Shown here: positions 10,920 through 22,842 of the stretch, piece after piece
Numbering within the stretch: the stretch's first letter is position 1
Layout: each line of letters begins with the position of its first letter
DNA from: Liolophura sinensis
Taxonomy: Eukaryota; Mollusca; Polyplacophora; Chitonida; Chitonidae
Reading direction: 5' to 3'
Assembly (NCBI RefSeq): GCF_032854445.1
Contig: NC_088304.1
Location: forward strand, 21,677,850 to 21,741,849
Length of the DNA: 64,000 nucleotides
Made by a program: the position numbers and the translations under genes
The notes under the pieces: generated by a model
Told to the model about the DNA's origin: nothing
Seen by the model: the letters and a program-made list of their open reading frames with translations, nothing else
The model's database searches: none

Positions 10920-11148
10920 ATTTGATTTACGCCGTACTCAAAACTATTTCACTTATACGACTGCGGCCATCATTGTGGGGGAAGGACACGGGGCAGACCC
11001 TGGGGGATACCCACTACCATCCGCAGGTTGCTGACAGAACTTTCAACCCACGGCCTGAGGCAAACCAAGCATGAGCTGGACTTGAACTCATAGCGACCGC
11101 ATTGGTCGGGGACTTCTAGGTTATTGCACTGTGCTGGCGTTTTACACC
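10920..11148 (-). repeat. tRNA-derived SINE copy, inverted
   Basis: Body and box B ('ggacttgaactcatagcgac') are recognisable; the head is degenerate ('gcactgtgctggcg'). Confidence 0.75.
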
Positions 11149-11158
11149 CTACTCAGCA

Positions 11159-11435
11159 ATGTTTAACTTATACAAAGGCGACCAGAATTATGGTGGGTGG
11201 AAACCGGGCAGATATTTTTCTTTTAACATCGCAGCTATCATTATGGTGGGAGGAAATCGGACAGAGCCCGGAAAAAACCCACGACCATCGGCAGGCTACA
11301 AGAATACCTTCCCACTCTCGACCGGAGAGGAAACCATCTTCAGTTGGACTTGAACTCATAGCGAGTAAATTGGGTGGAGGCTACTGAGTCATTAATTGTG
11401 CTGCGCTGTCACGCTAACCGCCAGGTCACCCAGGC
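11159..11435 (-). repeat. Composite SINE copy, inverted
   Basis: The 'gcattatggtgggaggaaa' motif occurs twice, near 11190 and 11245, before a single box B and head. Either a SINE inserted into another or there was an internal partial duplication. Confidence 0.65.
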
Positions 11436-12319
11436 ATGCCTATTTCACAGTAATTGTAGAAAAAATGTTAACGTCGAGAATTACTCTCTGCATACAGACT
11501 TGCTATAAAGCAGCAATTGTGAAGCAAAATAGGCTTGACAGAAATTGGAGGTGAAAGATCATCCTGATTGGTTGACGGCAGGTATACGAATGTCTCTTTG
11601 GATGTACAGTTTCGTGTCTGTCAAAATTTGAAACGAGTCCATGAAACGAATTAAAGTTTCTACACCATCATCCTGATTAGTTCTCTCCAGTCCCAATTTC
11701 ACTGAACACTTCGGCACGTAAATTATATCTTTTGACCAAGACAGAGCCATGACAGAGCCCAGTTTTTATCTGGCATACCCTGATCACATTTACCAACCTC
11801 TGATAGGGTTTGGATTGGGAAGATTCTTTTGGATCAATTCTTACTTTATATACTGTCTTAGTTCTTTAGAGGTTGGTATTTAACGTTGCTTTGGAAGTTG
11901 GTCTGGCCATTATTGCTCAGCACAATTGCTCTGTTTTTCAGTTTACAAATTTTCAAAATGCGTTGCCATATCTACAAGAGAAGTTATGCAATCCCTCTGA
12001 TTAGCACTAGAGATCAGAGGATCTCCTTTTTATATACTTTCTTAGTTCTTTGGTGGTTTTTCTTATACATCGTTTGGGCATTGGCCCTGCGATTATTGAC
12101 CTGGAATGTCCTTTTTGGTTGATGGCTGGTATACGAATGTCAGTTTCGACGCATAGAATATGATAATAGTAATTAAATTTTGGACAGATTTATCCGTCTA
12201 ATTAATTGGAGTTAACATCACTGAATATTTTACCTAATTCTGCTTCATCTGCCTTCTTAGAAGGCGTGTAAATTGTCATTGTTCAAGCATTTACTTGATT
12301 TAGGAGCTTAACTGGGGTA

Positions 12320-12587
12320 TGGTTTATTTATTTATTTATTTGATTGGTGTTTTTCGCCGTACTCAAGAATATTTAACTTATACGACGGCGGCCAGCATTA
12401 TGGTGGATGGAAACCGGGGGGGGGGGGAACCCACGACCATCCGCAGATTGCTGACAGACCTTCCCACTTACGGCCGAAGAGGAAGCCAGCATGAGCCGGA
12501 CTTGAACTCACAGCGACAGCATTGGTGAGAGACTCGTGGGTCATTACGCTGCGCTAGCGCGCCAACCAACTGAGCCACGGCGGCCCC
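12320..12587 (-). repeat. Full-length tRNA-derived SINE (best reference copy)
   Basis: On the minus strand it begins GGGGCCGCCGTGGCTCAGTT. Box A is TGGCTCAGTTGG, box B is GTTCAAGTCC, then the SINE-specific body and a (TAAA/AAAT)n tail. This is the clearest evidence that the family derives from a tRNA and carries an internal RNA polymerase III promoter. A 13-base G/C homopolymer (near 12416-12428) interrupts the body. Confidence 0.85.
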
Positions 12588-12794
12588 AACTGGGATATGG
12601 TCTTATGGTGGGCGTATGTCCATATTCATAGATACAACATATATATTATTATCGACAACTTATTTATTAGCATGGTAAACGGACTGAATACAGATTTCAC
12701 TCACTCGCCTAGAACGTATCTTGTGTATTTCCGACATAATTGAAAACTGTTGATTTCTTCTCAAACTTGATTCCGTCCTTTTTTCCGTGGCTCG

Positions 12795-13023
12795 GTTTGT
12801 TAGCTCCCTAGCTCAGCGTAATGCCCCCGGGAGACTCTCACCAATGCGGTCGCTGTGAGTTCAAGTCCAGCTCATGCTTCTTTCCTCGCCGGTTGTACGT
12901 AGGAAGGTCGTGGGCTTTCCCCGGGCTCTGCCCGGTTTCTTCCCCTCCATAATGATGGCCGCCGTTGTATAAATGAAATATTCTTGAGTACGGCGTAAAA
13001 CGCCAAACACAAAAAGTAAATAA
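12795..13023 (+). repeat. tRNA-derived SINE copy
   Basis: From the tRNA-like head ('agctcagcgtaatg') through 'gagttcaagtccagctcatgc' to the conserved end 'gagtacggcgtaaaacgcc'. Confidence 0.75.
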
Positions 13024-13793
13024 ACTTTTAATTTTAGGGGGCTTGTGTTAAACGTTTGTTTTGAGAATGGTCTTGGAGATTATTGACATGGAACGTCTAT
13101 ATCGGCTGACGGCTGTTATACAAATGGCTGTATCCACGCATAGATTACAAACAATGGCAACAGAATCGAATATGATATATATGTAAAGATGTGCAGCATA
13201 GAGAGTCAAATCAGATCAGCAATAATAGTGTGATATCTGGCTAATGGTTAAACGTCACGTGAAATCCTACCTCTATCAGTTTACCTGAGTCAGATTTTAT
13301 TCTTTTTATACACTTTCACTGAATGACAACATAGTAAAACTCTTAGGGAAATTGTAAATTGGCATCTTCATGTAAGTCTAAACATGAGACCTACCAATAC
13401 TTTTTATATTATTAATTTGTAGACTTTATTAGGAAGTCGGGAGACCCTGGATCAAACCCACTTCGTCCCATACCAAAGACTTTAAAAATGGTAAATTTGG
13501 TATGTTACTTCAATTCCGGCAGCACTTTGACGGCATGGATAAGCCCTGCCACAAGAAGACACAATTTATGTACACAAACCAAATGACTTCCCATTGTCAT
13601 ATGACTGAAAAAATGTTCAAATTTGGCGTTTGAGCCCAGGTATGTATACACACCTTGTACTTAGTCATCCATTATTGATAACACTTGTATCAAACATGTT
13701 TACTTCACTGCGAGTAACCACTGTCATTCCACATTGAAGGGTATGGCCAAGACATCTGACATTGCAAAACAAACTCCTATCAAAACGAATCTG

Positions 13794-15480
13794 ATGTATG
13801 GGTATATTTTCGTCTTTGTGTCGCAGGTAGATATCCTCTACAGCGAAGACGGTGAGACAACCAGATTTCCAGCGTCAAAGCGTGGCCTGTGTAAAAGGTG
13901 TATAAATACGTTTTGGATTTTTTTCCACTGAAAGATATTGCGTTGTGTCTCAAGAACGAACTGTTAGATCTGTATGTAAAGTGTTTTTTCTTAACTGTCA
14001 TGGAGAACTTTGTAAAACCTTCTATCACACTAGCAGAGTTGCGCATAAACAGGAATTCCACCATGGCGATTGCACTTTTACAAGTTTTGTTGCAAAAAAA
14101 AAACTCAATAGATTCCGCGGTTACAGTAGAAGCCTAAATGAAGCTACGGTGTGTTTGTCAAGATACCCCAACACGACAGCACCGCATTTTAAGTCAAACA
14201 CTTGTGTTTGTGCTTTGCGAACAGTGCAGCACGACAAGGCCACATTTTATTTCTAAGGGAACACGAAAACCGTCTATTGTTTTCCACCATGATGAGCTTA
14301 TGGAATACACGAAAAGGTACGTCTCATGTTTAGACTTACATGAAGATGCCAGTTTACAATTTCCCTAAGAATTTGACTATGTTGTCGTTCGGTGAAGGCG
14401 ACAACCAAAATCTAGATAACCTCTACGTTTTACAACACGAACTCACACGACCGCATTGGTGAGAGGCCTCTTGGAGATTGCTTTACTGAGGGCTCCGTGG
14501 CCAAGGAGGCCAGCACGCCAAGAGCCTCTCACCAATGCCGTCGCTTTCAGTTTAAGTCCATTTCATGCTGGCTTCCTCTACCACAGGGAAGGTCTTCTGG
14601 CAACCTGATGATGGTCGTGGGTTTTCTCTCAGAATAATGCTAGCCGCCGTGTTATAAGTATAACATTCTTGAGTACAGCACGCCAATTAACCTCTTGCTA
14701 CACGATGCTATTCGAATCATACATCGTATTTGTTCCACACAACATTCGGCTAAGAAGAAATACGGCTTTTGCTGCTACTTCAGATTTCATACAAATTTGA
14801 CTTTTCACAAAAATTTATAAGGTCAAGATTATGCAGAAGTTAAAATGCTTCCGGGGAAATTGCTGTATTCAACTTTTATCAGTTTTCTATATTTACTTGA
14901 TTCGCCAGAGCCTAGAGCACGTCAGCGCCCTCGTCTACAAACTCTCCACAAGACAAGAGGTAAGTAGGGCAATCTGGGCTGTGAAAACTATATAGGCTTT
15001 TATCACAAGCTTAAATTGGTGACATCATGTTGTACCTGTATTCTACACATAATAAAAACTCCCCAGAAAAGTCAACATTTTATCGCAGAAAAAAGTATGA
15101 CTAAGTTTCATTTAAATCTAAGACAATTACGTTCCCATGATACTTGAAGCAATGCTTGTTGGATTTCATATTTTGTTAGTTTTCCATTCCGACAGATTTG
15201 CTGAACTCTGGAAATGACAGACAGTCGTAACTGTTGCTGTTAGACTACATTGTGTGTTTCTTCGCTTTCCGGGATTGTGAAGCGGTATTTTCTGATTCAA
15301 GTTGATCAACTTTTCGAGAAATGAATGTTTGCAGCTTCAACTTGTTCCCGCCACGGCGTACAGCCTTGCCGGGTTTTCATCTTCAACACCCAAACTGGCC
15401 AATGTCGTGCAGGCACAGAAAACAAATGTGAAGACGTGACGCATTCAGCATGGTACGCATGGGACGCTGTGACAAAATGA
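13794..15480 (+). pseudogene. Decayed paralogue of gene A lacking lectin exons
   Basis: Remnants appear in gene A order. The signal-peptide exon (13794-13851) has its original ATG changed to ACG, leaving a shorter start. The linker exon (14909-14959) keeps its splice sites. The 33-nt microexon (near 15070) has a dead donor. The PAN-like exon (15271-15480) has lost the acceptor AG and carries an in-frame TGA at 15322-15324. Both lectin exons and the 69-nt linker exon are missing from the roughly 1 kb between the first two remnants. Three independent lesions make a functional product unlikely. The same AT-rich array follows it as follows gene A. Confidence 0.75.
14437..14698 (+). repeat. SINE copy with an inverted SINE fragment at its 5' side
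   Basis: A short minus-oriented fragment ('cgaactcacacgaccgcattggtgagaggc') is directly followed by a plus-oriented copy from 'ggctccgtggcc' to 'gagtacagc'. The pair gives a local inverted arrangement inside the pseudogene. Confidence 0.6.
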
Positions 15481-15539
15481 GACTGTGAAATGCCTGTTTA
15501 ATGAATTATCAACACCAGTAAATACTGAGAACAAAATGA

Positions 15540-16010
15540 GCTGAGAACAATCCACTAATTAGTTTCAATTACCAGAAACTTATTATATGTTACCTTTAAG
15601 TAAAATGCTAAGAAGAATTCAATAATTAATTCCAGTTACCCAAGATATTATTTTGTGTGACTTTTAACTAAAATGTCCGTACGTGGGAAGGTCTGTCTGC
15701 AACCTGTGGATGGTCATGGGTTTCTCCCGGACTCTGCCCGGTTTCCTCTCACCATAATGCTGGCCGTCGTCATGTAAGTGAAATTTTCCTGAGTACGGGG
15801 TAAAACACCAATCAAACAAATAAATAAATAAAATACATATATAAGTTAATAAAATGTTGAGAGCACTCTAGCACCAGTACTGGATTCCAACAACCAGGAT
15901 ATTATTATATGTTATATTTGACTGAAGTCTTGAGAACAATCCAGTCATTTAGTCGATTTAAGAGAAAATTATTGTCCGTTATTTGTGACTAATTTCTTGA
16001 GAATAACCTC
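15540..16010. repeat. Diverged AT-rich array after the pseudogene, split by a SINE
   Basis: Units matching the array at 9400-9775 occur at 15540-15675 and again at 15840-16010. A plus-strand SINE at 15680-15832 lies between them, so the SINE inserted into the array. Confidence 0.6.
15680..15832 (+). repeat. tRNA-derived SINE 3' part
   Basis: 'gtacgtgggaaggtctg' to 'gagtacggggtaaaacacc' and an AAAT tail. Confidence 0.75.
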
Positions 16011-16029
16011 TGATACGCGACTACGGCAG

Positions 16030-16166
16030 TGCGTGGGAAGGTCTGGCAACAGCCTGCGGATGGTTGTGGGTTTATCTGTTTGGTTTGCACCATATTACTT
16101 GTCTTCATCATATGAGTGAAATATTCTTAAGTACGGCGTAAAACACCAGTCAAAAAATAAATCAAA
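16030..16166 (+). repeat. tRNA-derived SINE 3' part, diverged
   Basis: 'gcgtgggaaggtctggcaac' to 'agtacggcgtaaaacacc'; a deletion removes part of the body. Confidence 0.7.
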
Positions 16167-16605
16167 TTAAGAAATGCATGTTGTTATTTGCTTGCAATAA
16201 ATACAATATGGTTCATATGGCTTTGTTTATAATCAGACGTCTTTTTCATGTGTACTCATCGCCAAGAGAATAGTTGAAGACGATTAGCTTTCCATCAAAA
16301 AGACAAATACTTAGTTCCACATTAACATATACCTCAGTCAGCGTTTTATTCTAACTATTCACGTAAACGTATTTAAAAAAAATAGCAATTTACAAGCCAC
16401 ACAGCACCATGGCTTAAGCAGAATTAGGTGAAACATGCAGTGATGTTAAGAGCAATTTATTAGACGTCACTGGTCTAATACCAATACCTCTACCAAAACT
16501 CCTGTCACCGGCCGAATCGCTTCAAATCGTTCATCTTCGGCGAAGCATACAGATGTTCGTAACTCGGCATCAAACTACATGGAAAAACTAAACTTATTAA
16601 AAGAC

Positions 16606-17093
16606 AAATCACAAAGCCGTGGATACAAACAGAAAGACAAATTGCAAAGCCATAGATACAAACAGAAATACAATTGTAAAGCCGTGGATACAAACAGAAA
16701 TACAAATTGTAAAGCCGTGGATACAAACAGAAATACAAATTGTAAAGCCGTGGATACAAACAGAAATACAAATTGTAAAGCCATGGATACAAACAGAAAT
16801 ACAAATTGTAAAGCCATGGATACAAACAGAAACAAAAATTGGAAAGCCATGGATACAAACAGAAATACAAATTGTAAACCCATGGATACATCAGAAATAC
16901 AAATTACAAAGCCGTGGACAGAAATACAAATTACAAAGCCTTGGATACAAACAGAAATACAAATTTTAAAGTCGTGGATACAAACAGAAATACAAATTGT
17001 AAAGTCGTGGATACAAACAGAAATACAAATTGTAAAGCCATGGATACAAACAGAAATACAAATTGTAAAGCCATGGATACAAACAGAAGGCAA
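16606..17093. repeat. 33-bp minisatellite, about 15 units
   Basis: Unit: 'tacaaattgtaaagcc' followed by '(g/a)tggatacaaacagaaa'. The unit length is a multiple of three, so several frames stay open on both strands (for example 11-residue plus-strand units like NCKAVDTNRNT). Some units are shortened, near 16890-16930. There is no start-codon context, splice site or homology to suggest translation; I treat it as satellite DNA. Confidence 0.85.
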
Positions 17094-17119
17094 TAGAAGT
17101 ACACAAGCAATGTGAAATT

Positions 17120-17680
17120 CGTTCAACGTGCAACTTTACTCAGCAGACATGAACAAAGACCAACAAACCTAAGCAAAGAATACATGGATTTGTCACTTCC
17201 TACCATCCACAAGGACAAGCTGTACTTGATATCCGAAGAAAATACCAGAATTTCGAAGGACACAAACGCACCACATGAAAATCCACAGTTTTACCGACGT
17301 AGGTAAAACATCAAAGAAATATTACAGCAACATAATGCCTAAACATTTCCTGTCAGAATTTCATTTCTACAAAGCGCCGACCCCTGATGAATATTTAAAA
17401 AAAAAAAAACAGATACTAGTAACAGCCAGATGTAGTTGTAGTTTAGCCTGCTGGAGACGAATCTGGTTTTATTTTTTAATTTTTTTTTTAATTATTTATT
17501 AATTTTTGATTGGTTTTATTTATGCATAATTTTCCAGTAAACTGCATTTGAAGCTCGCTAACTTTTTTTCTTAGACATTTTCGTGGGTCACGTGACCGGA
17601 AACCATTGGCGCGGTGAAGCTGAGAATTGGTCACAGCCCTTGTTTCCATTGTTTGGGTTATAACTTCGTTTATTAAATCT
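17120..17680. other. Unassigned sequence after the minisatellite
   Basis: A short reading frame (17112-17306) continues after the array but has no recognisable feature. T-rich tracts follow. I see no gene. Confidence 0.3.
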
Positions 17681-17790
17681 GATGACAACACAACATTTCA
17701 AGCAATCTTACAAGTGTTACGGCTAATACATTGCAGTTATTATCACTGGGATCTTTTTTACGCTATGGTGTTAAGGGGTGTCTAAGTTGT
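17680..17790 (+). repeat. Dispersed repeat family C, 5' part
   Basis: 'gatgacaacacaacattt', 'attgcagttattatcactg' and 'ctatggtgttaaggggtg' match the 5' half of the family at 20955 and 55670. Confidence 0.4.
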
Positions 17791-17867
17791 CACTTTTATA
17801 TGGCAAATGGCGGTTTTGAATGCACATGCGCACCCGGGTTTCACGGCACGTGACCCATATATTATAA

Positions 17868-18190
17868 ATACGTATGCTTTGGCTTTAACGTCGTACTTAA
17901 CAATTTTTGATATCTTATCATACGACGTCGAGGATTCATTAGGCGTGTGTATATATATTGTGTCTTGTTGTGGCAAGACGAGTCCATGTCACCAAAGTGC
18001 TGCCACTGAAGCATCATGCCGAATACACCCGATATGACACCACACCCAGTCATATTATACTGACACCGCACCAACCAGTCATGTTTCTTTACTCTAACTT
18101 CTCAGTGCTGAGCGCCAAACGAGGCAACAAGAGAGTGTGGAATGACCGGACTCGGGTTTGATCTCATGGTCTTCAGACTTTTAGGTGGCC
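17868..18190 (+). repeat. Dispersed repeat family B copy
   Basis: Head 'taacgtcgtacttaacaattttt', middle 'tatatattgtgtcttgttgtggc' and 'ctgccactgaagcatcatgc', and a box B-like end 'cgggtttgatctcat'. It aligns along its length with 20380-20700. Confidence 0.6.
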
Positions 18191-18554
18191 GCTTTCGACT
18201 CGTATATTAAAGGATTGTAAACTGCATGGAACAACGGGTTAACATGACACTCAGACTTGGTTTTTGATTGACACTTGCGCTTTCGTAAGCAGATGTTGTT
18301 GTATTGTAATACTTGAAACTGAATTTCAACTCATTTGCACTTACATGTTTTGCTTTACATAAAGAATGTAGTGATATTGGTTCCTGTTATATACGATTAC
18401 GAAACTGTGTCCTTGTATGACTACGGCAAGCCAATATAGTACTCAGATGAACTCGCATTTTCATGATAGATGTCGGTGTTAATATATCACGTTTTATTTA
18501 TTGTATTTCTCTGACTTACTGTTGTTTAACTCTGTACTGAAGAGTGTTCGGAAT

Positions 18555-18710
18555 TAAAGGAAAGGTGGCGGAGACTGGAGTGTAAAGGAAAGTTGGCGGA
18601 GACTGGAGTGTAAAGGAAAGGTGGCGGAGACTGGGATGGCGGAGACTGGAGTGTAAAGGAAAGGGGGCAGAGACTGGAGTGTAAAGGAAAGGCGGCGGAG
18701 ACTGGAGTGC
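18555..18710. repeat. 28-bp minisatellite
   Basis: Five to six units of 'ggaaaggtggcggagactgg' plus 'agtgtaaa', one of them shortened. Confidence 0.8.
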
Positions 18711-18719
18711 CTGGGATTA

Positions 18720-20375
18720 ACCACTGACATTTGGTAAGTTACTGATGAGCTTTTCCGTACTGACATACACATCATATTTGGGAAATACAAGTATTCTTCA
18801 ACCTCTTGTTGTCACCCACGAAAAGTGATAGCGGGAACTTGTACAAAGGTCCTGTCCATTGTTAGGTTTGAACCCGCTCCTCGTCTGCCTACGCGACTGC
18901 AAGACAAGCCCCTGAACCAATCTTCCATGGTCAAATAACAACTGTATAATCACTGGTGTAAAATATCTGAGTAATTGAACTCTCATTCACCGAACCCGCA
19001 AAGTTTGTGACCGGTTACTTGCCTCTTTAGGATCTCAAGCGTATTATTGTTGACCTGCGAGGACGAAAAATTCCTTGTTTGCATTGATCGTTAAACACAG
19101 GCTAATCATGACAATTCGTCTGCTGAAAGTGCGTTAGGCTAAAACACGAGCTTATTGAAATGTCTCCCATTTTAGCAAACCGGGGTTTCCCACATTCGTG
19201 TAGATTTGTGACAAGCATTCTGCAGTCTAGTAAAAAGGAAAAGGAAAGGTGTGAAGAAATTTAATTGCGCATCGATATAACAACAGGGTACACTGTAATT
19301 CAACAACAACAGCATCATCAATAAATCCTTTATTTACACCAGAAAATAAATGAATGACAAATGAATGGTCAATATATGATCAGTAAAAATACAATATTAG
19401 AAGACAAAGGAGAATGGTAAGGTCTTAAACTGAAGATAAAATAAAGAAAACATATAGCTCATTTTTTCTCCTTGTTAAACCTTTGCCACGTTATAATGGC
19501 GTCTCCCATTCACGCTTTATAACATCTAACCATTAATGCCACGTCGTCATGGTGTCTAAAGTTATTATCAACCGGTCCCAGTAACAGCCAGATCAGAAAC
19601 ACTCGTTCAGAATCTCGGCGTAAAGTCAGGCTTTCGTTTATCACTCGTAATCCGTAAAGTTGCTAATCGCAAGTCCCATTTCCAAAACAACATAAAACAC
19701 CAGTTTCCAAAGGAATATGTCACAAGTAATATAGAAATTTTAAATGCTGATAACACGTAAGAGAGAAACTGTTCACTTTTTTCAATGATGCAGTCGATAT
19801 TCCAGGCATGACACAAGATTAAATTCTCAAACTCGCGGCCAGTTAATAATTTCCAGGTCTGGTAGAAATACGGGTCACCCTGTCCGTATTTGCCGAAAAA
19901 GTGTTATGTCCATTGTAAAATTCTAGAAACTTAAGAGTGAAGGCTTTTGATGGAGTGACACTCTTGACACGCTAATTTCTGATTTCATTAGATTTTTACA
20001 CAGAACCTCACATTATTGTAAATGTGGTATTTTTTCATAAAAATTGACGATCGTCAAGATGAAGCCGGAGAATTGCAACATAACAGCGTTCTAGAATCAA
20101 GGGAAGACAACTCATGGCGATATTGTTTGATTATGGATTGTCAAATTCAATGCGGGTCACACATAGGTCGTGAATATAATATACCTCACGTAAAATAATA
20201 GAGCAAACAATCGTGTTTAGAATCATAGACTTCAGTTGGAAATAAACAAAGAACCTGTGCAGCTCTGGTTTAAAGAATATCTCACGTGATTTCATAGTCA
20301 AGGAAACATTCATGATTTTGGGACAGTTCTCATTACCCACTTAAAACACGACTTAAATGAAGTTTACAAATTTAT
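18720..20375. other. Unassigned non-coding stretch
   Basis: No convincing exon pair, RNA gene or long repeat. A tRNA box B-like 'ggtttgaacccgctcc' near 18867 is isolated and lacks a matching tRNA fold that I could see. Confidence 0.35.
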
Positions 20376-20379
20376 AGGT

Positions 20380-20700
20380 ATGAATGCTTAGAGTTTTACA
20401 TCGTACTTGACAATTTTTCAGCCATATGACGAAGCGCAATAATTAGGTATGTGTACATATATTGTGGCTTCTTGTGGCGGGTTGAGTCGATACGACAACT
20501 AAAGTACCATGCTGAAGACACCAGATATAACACCTACCTAGTCGCATAATATCGACACCAGTCCTGTTCCCTTGTCCTAACCTCTCACTGCCGAGCTCCA
20601 AGCTAGACAGCTACAGGCACCGTTTTTAACGGTTTTAGTATGACCCTATCCGGGTTTGATCCCAGGTTTCCCAATTTCGAAGCAGGCGCTCTACCTATTA
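20380..20700 (+). repeat. Dispersed repeat family B copy
   Basis: Aligns with 17868-18190: 'catcgtacttgacaatttttc', 'tacatatattgtggcttcttg', ending in box B-like 'cgggtttgatcccagg'. Confidence 0.6.
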
Positions 20701-20954
20701 GGATAATGGTTACAAAAGCTTACTTGTCGGTCAATATAGAGAAAAAAGATGATGTGATGTCAGAGTACACTGCCAAAGGCAACATGGTGCATAAGGCTCA
20801 CCGTCGAATTCAAATATCAAAATGTCTGTATATCTGCTATAAAATAAAGCAAAACCAAATAAATGGAAGTATTTTCCACGCATAGTTTCCAGCAGTTCAT
20901 CAGTTAATCCTGCCCTCTTTGCATTGTTACTGTACATTAAATGTTATATGAACA

Positions 20955-21195
20955 ACATAGCATTTTAAGTAATTCCAGACCAGTGACATCTAATAATTTG
21001 CAGCTAACAGCATTGCAATTTTTTTTTACATAGTTCTGCTTTAGTCATGGTGCTATGGGGCCGGTAACTTGCTACTACTGAAGCATTTACATGAACAGCT
21101 AGAATAAAACCCGAACTGAGGTAAAATTGACAAGGGGTCGTATTTCACCGGTTATGTGTGACCATTTGCCAGTGATCACACTGTCGTTGCTGATC
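20955..21195 (+). repeat. Dispersed repeat family C copy
   Basis: 'ttctgctttagtcatggtgc' to 'gtgtgaccatttgccagtg' and 'atcacactgtcgttgctg'. Confidence 0.5.
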
Positions 21196-21435
21196 TGGTT
21201 TCATGTAGCGAGGGGTTACATCTGATTGACCGGAGAATGTTATGGCCACTGTTCAGATACTCAAAACAGAACACAGCCTTAACCTGAAGGGAGTTTCGAA
21301 CCTGTGAACATGTAACATGCCTAAAGTAGAACATAAACTGAGACAGGGCCAGACATATACTGCACTCTTTGTATATTCGATTGTGGCACGATTACCATTA
21401 AAATCTCATTTGCGGTTAACACAATGTCACAGATG

Positions 21436-21605
21436 ATTTATTTATTTATTTATTTGATTGATGTTGTACGCCGTACTCAAGAATATTTTATGGTGAGAGG
21501 AAACGGAGTAGAGACCGGGGGGGGAGGGGGGAACAACGACCATCCGCAGGTTGCTAAAAGACCTACACACGCACGGCCGGAGAGAGTTATATTTGAACCC
21601 CGGCG
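21436..21605 (-). repeat. tRNA-derived SINE copy, inverted, internally deleted
   Basis: Tail 'tttatttatttatttgattg', 'cgccgtactcaagaatattt', then 'ggtgagaggaaac' and a degenerate box B. Confidence 0.7.
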
Positions 21606-21768
21606 CTGAAACATACATAACTACACACAAACTACCAAACACTTAAGAAAATATTTTTAGTACATGTACACAAACGTAATCATTTAGTTCTCATTTCCTT
21701 AGTTCTTTGGTAGTTTTTGTGAAATCCAGACTCGTGAAATCCAGACTTTTGTATATTTACTCCAGGGT

Positions 21769-21774
21769 TTTATT
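21769..21774 (-). terminator. Poly(A) signal of the cysteine-rich receptor gene
   Basis: AATAAA on the minus strand, about 110 bases after the stop codon at 21883. Confidence 0.45.
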
Positions 21775-21882
21775 CTTACGGCAACAAGAGCATCGTCGGT
21801 TCAACCTTCAGCAGCGTTTACCATTTTGAAGCAGGTGAATTTCTTGCCTGGTCTGTGGGAGGCTTCTTAGATTTCGAGCAAA

Positions 21883-22842
21883 TTACACATGCTTCAGCAA
21901 AGTTTCTTCACTGTTATTAATATTCTGTAAAGACTCACCCGTCGGATCAGGGGGAACCGTGTTTACAAGATCCATGATGTCTTCAGTGTTGTAAACCACA
22001 TGCATCTTACATGGACACGGGCCCTGACCAAACTTTTGGTTATTCTCGTTACCGCTGACGGGGCTGTCGCCTTCAGCGCTCCCTTTCATACAACCTTTGC
22101 AAATTAAGCGTCGATTTGTAGTACAATCCAAGGGGCCTAGTGATGTGTTGTCTGCCGCTGTTGTGTTATTGTTTGTGGTCAATATGGAGTCGTCTAGGCT
22201 GTATTTGTCAGACTGGGAACGAGAAATATCGTCGGGGAGAAACATAAAACTACTTTCACAAATCCTGTCCCTGGTAGCTTCAGTGCACCCTGTGTACATG
22301 GGATTAGTAGCAAATGATTCAAGTTTTCTGTTGCAGATAGAAGTCTCCAACTTCGGTTTGGCCACGGTGTTATTCTGAGATAGCCTCGGAATAAGAGATC
22401 GACCCGCATTATGCCCGATCACCGATATCCGGTCTTCGTGTGTTTCAGAACTGGTTGAGTTGCAAGGACTTACTCGTTCTGACACTGACGGAAGGGCTGT
22501 TAAGCGAGGAGCACCATAGATAAGGGCGTCAGCGGTTCCGTGAACCACATCGGTACAGTCATTCGATGGAAACGTACTGGCGGACTGGAAACGAAGGTCA
22601 TTCATGTCAACCCTATCATCTGAGCAAGTACGCTCATCGGCTGAAGGCTGGCAGATCATATCTTCATGGCAGACTTCCTCCATTTCATTTATCCGGGATA
22701 TTCCCTGACTGGTTCGGTTGGGTCTTGACTGTATCCTGCTCTCCTGAGTTGCATGTGCCAATACAGGCCTTCTGTCGTCAGCCGATGGATGTGTGTCCTC
22801 AGAAATGTCATTAATGACATTATTCCCGGCTTCTTCTTCATC
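21883..22842 (-). CDS. Receptor-like gene last exon, cytoplasmic tail
   Basis: The acceptor TTTCAACAG opens on DEEEAGNN in phase 0; 319 codons then TAA. The tail is hydrophilic and low in aromatic residues, with NPMY, several acidic/Ser clusters and a CKGC..CPCKM cysteine pair near the C terminus. No kinase, death or SH2/PTB domain is visible. Confidence 0.75.
   Translation of the reverse strand, partial: DEEEAGNNVINDISEDTHPSADDRRPVLAHATQESRIQSRPNRTSQGISRINEMEEVCHEDMICQPSADERTCSDDRVDMNDLRFQSASTFPSNDCTDVVHGTADALIYGAPRLTALPSVSERVSPCNSTSSETHEDRISVIGHNAGRSLIPRLSQNNTVAKPKLETSICNRKLESFATNPMYTGCTEATRDRICESSFMFLPDDISRSQSDKYSLDDSILTTNNNTTAADNTSLGPLDCTTNRRLICKGCMKGSAEGDSPVSGNENNQKFGQGPCPCKMHVVYNTEDIMDLVNTVPPDPTGESLQNINNSEETLLKHV

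Noticed and set aside
12500-12587. Functional tRNA gene from box A/box B
   Set aside because: The A and B boxes belong to the head of a SINE with the characteristic body and tail; no intact acceptor stem.
16606-17093. CRISPR-like regular array
   Set aside because: Contiguous tandem units without unique spacers, in animal DNA.
17112-17306. 64-codon frame following the 33-bp satellite
   Set aside because: No domain, no acceptor, and its start lies at the edge of repeat DNA.
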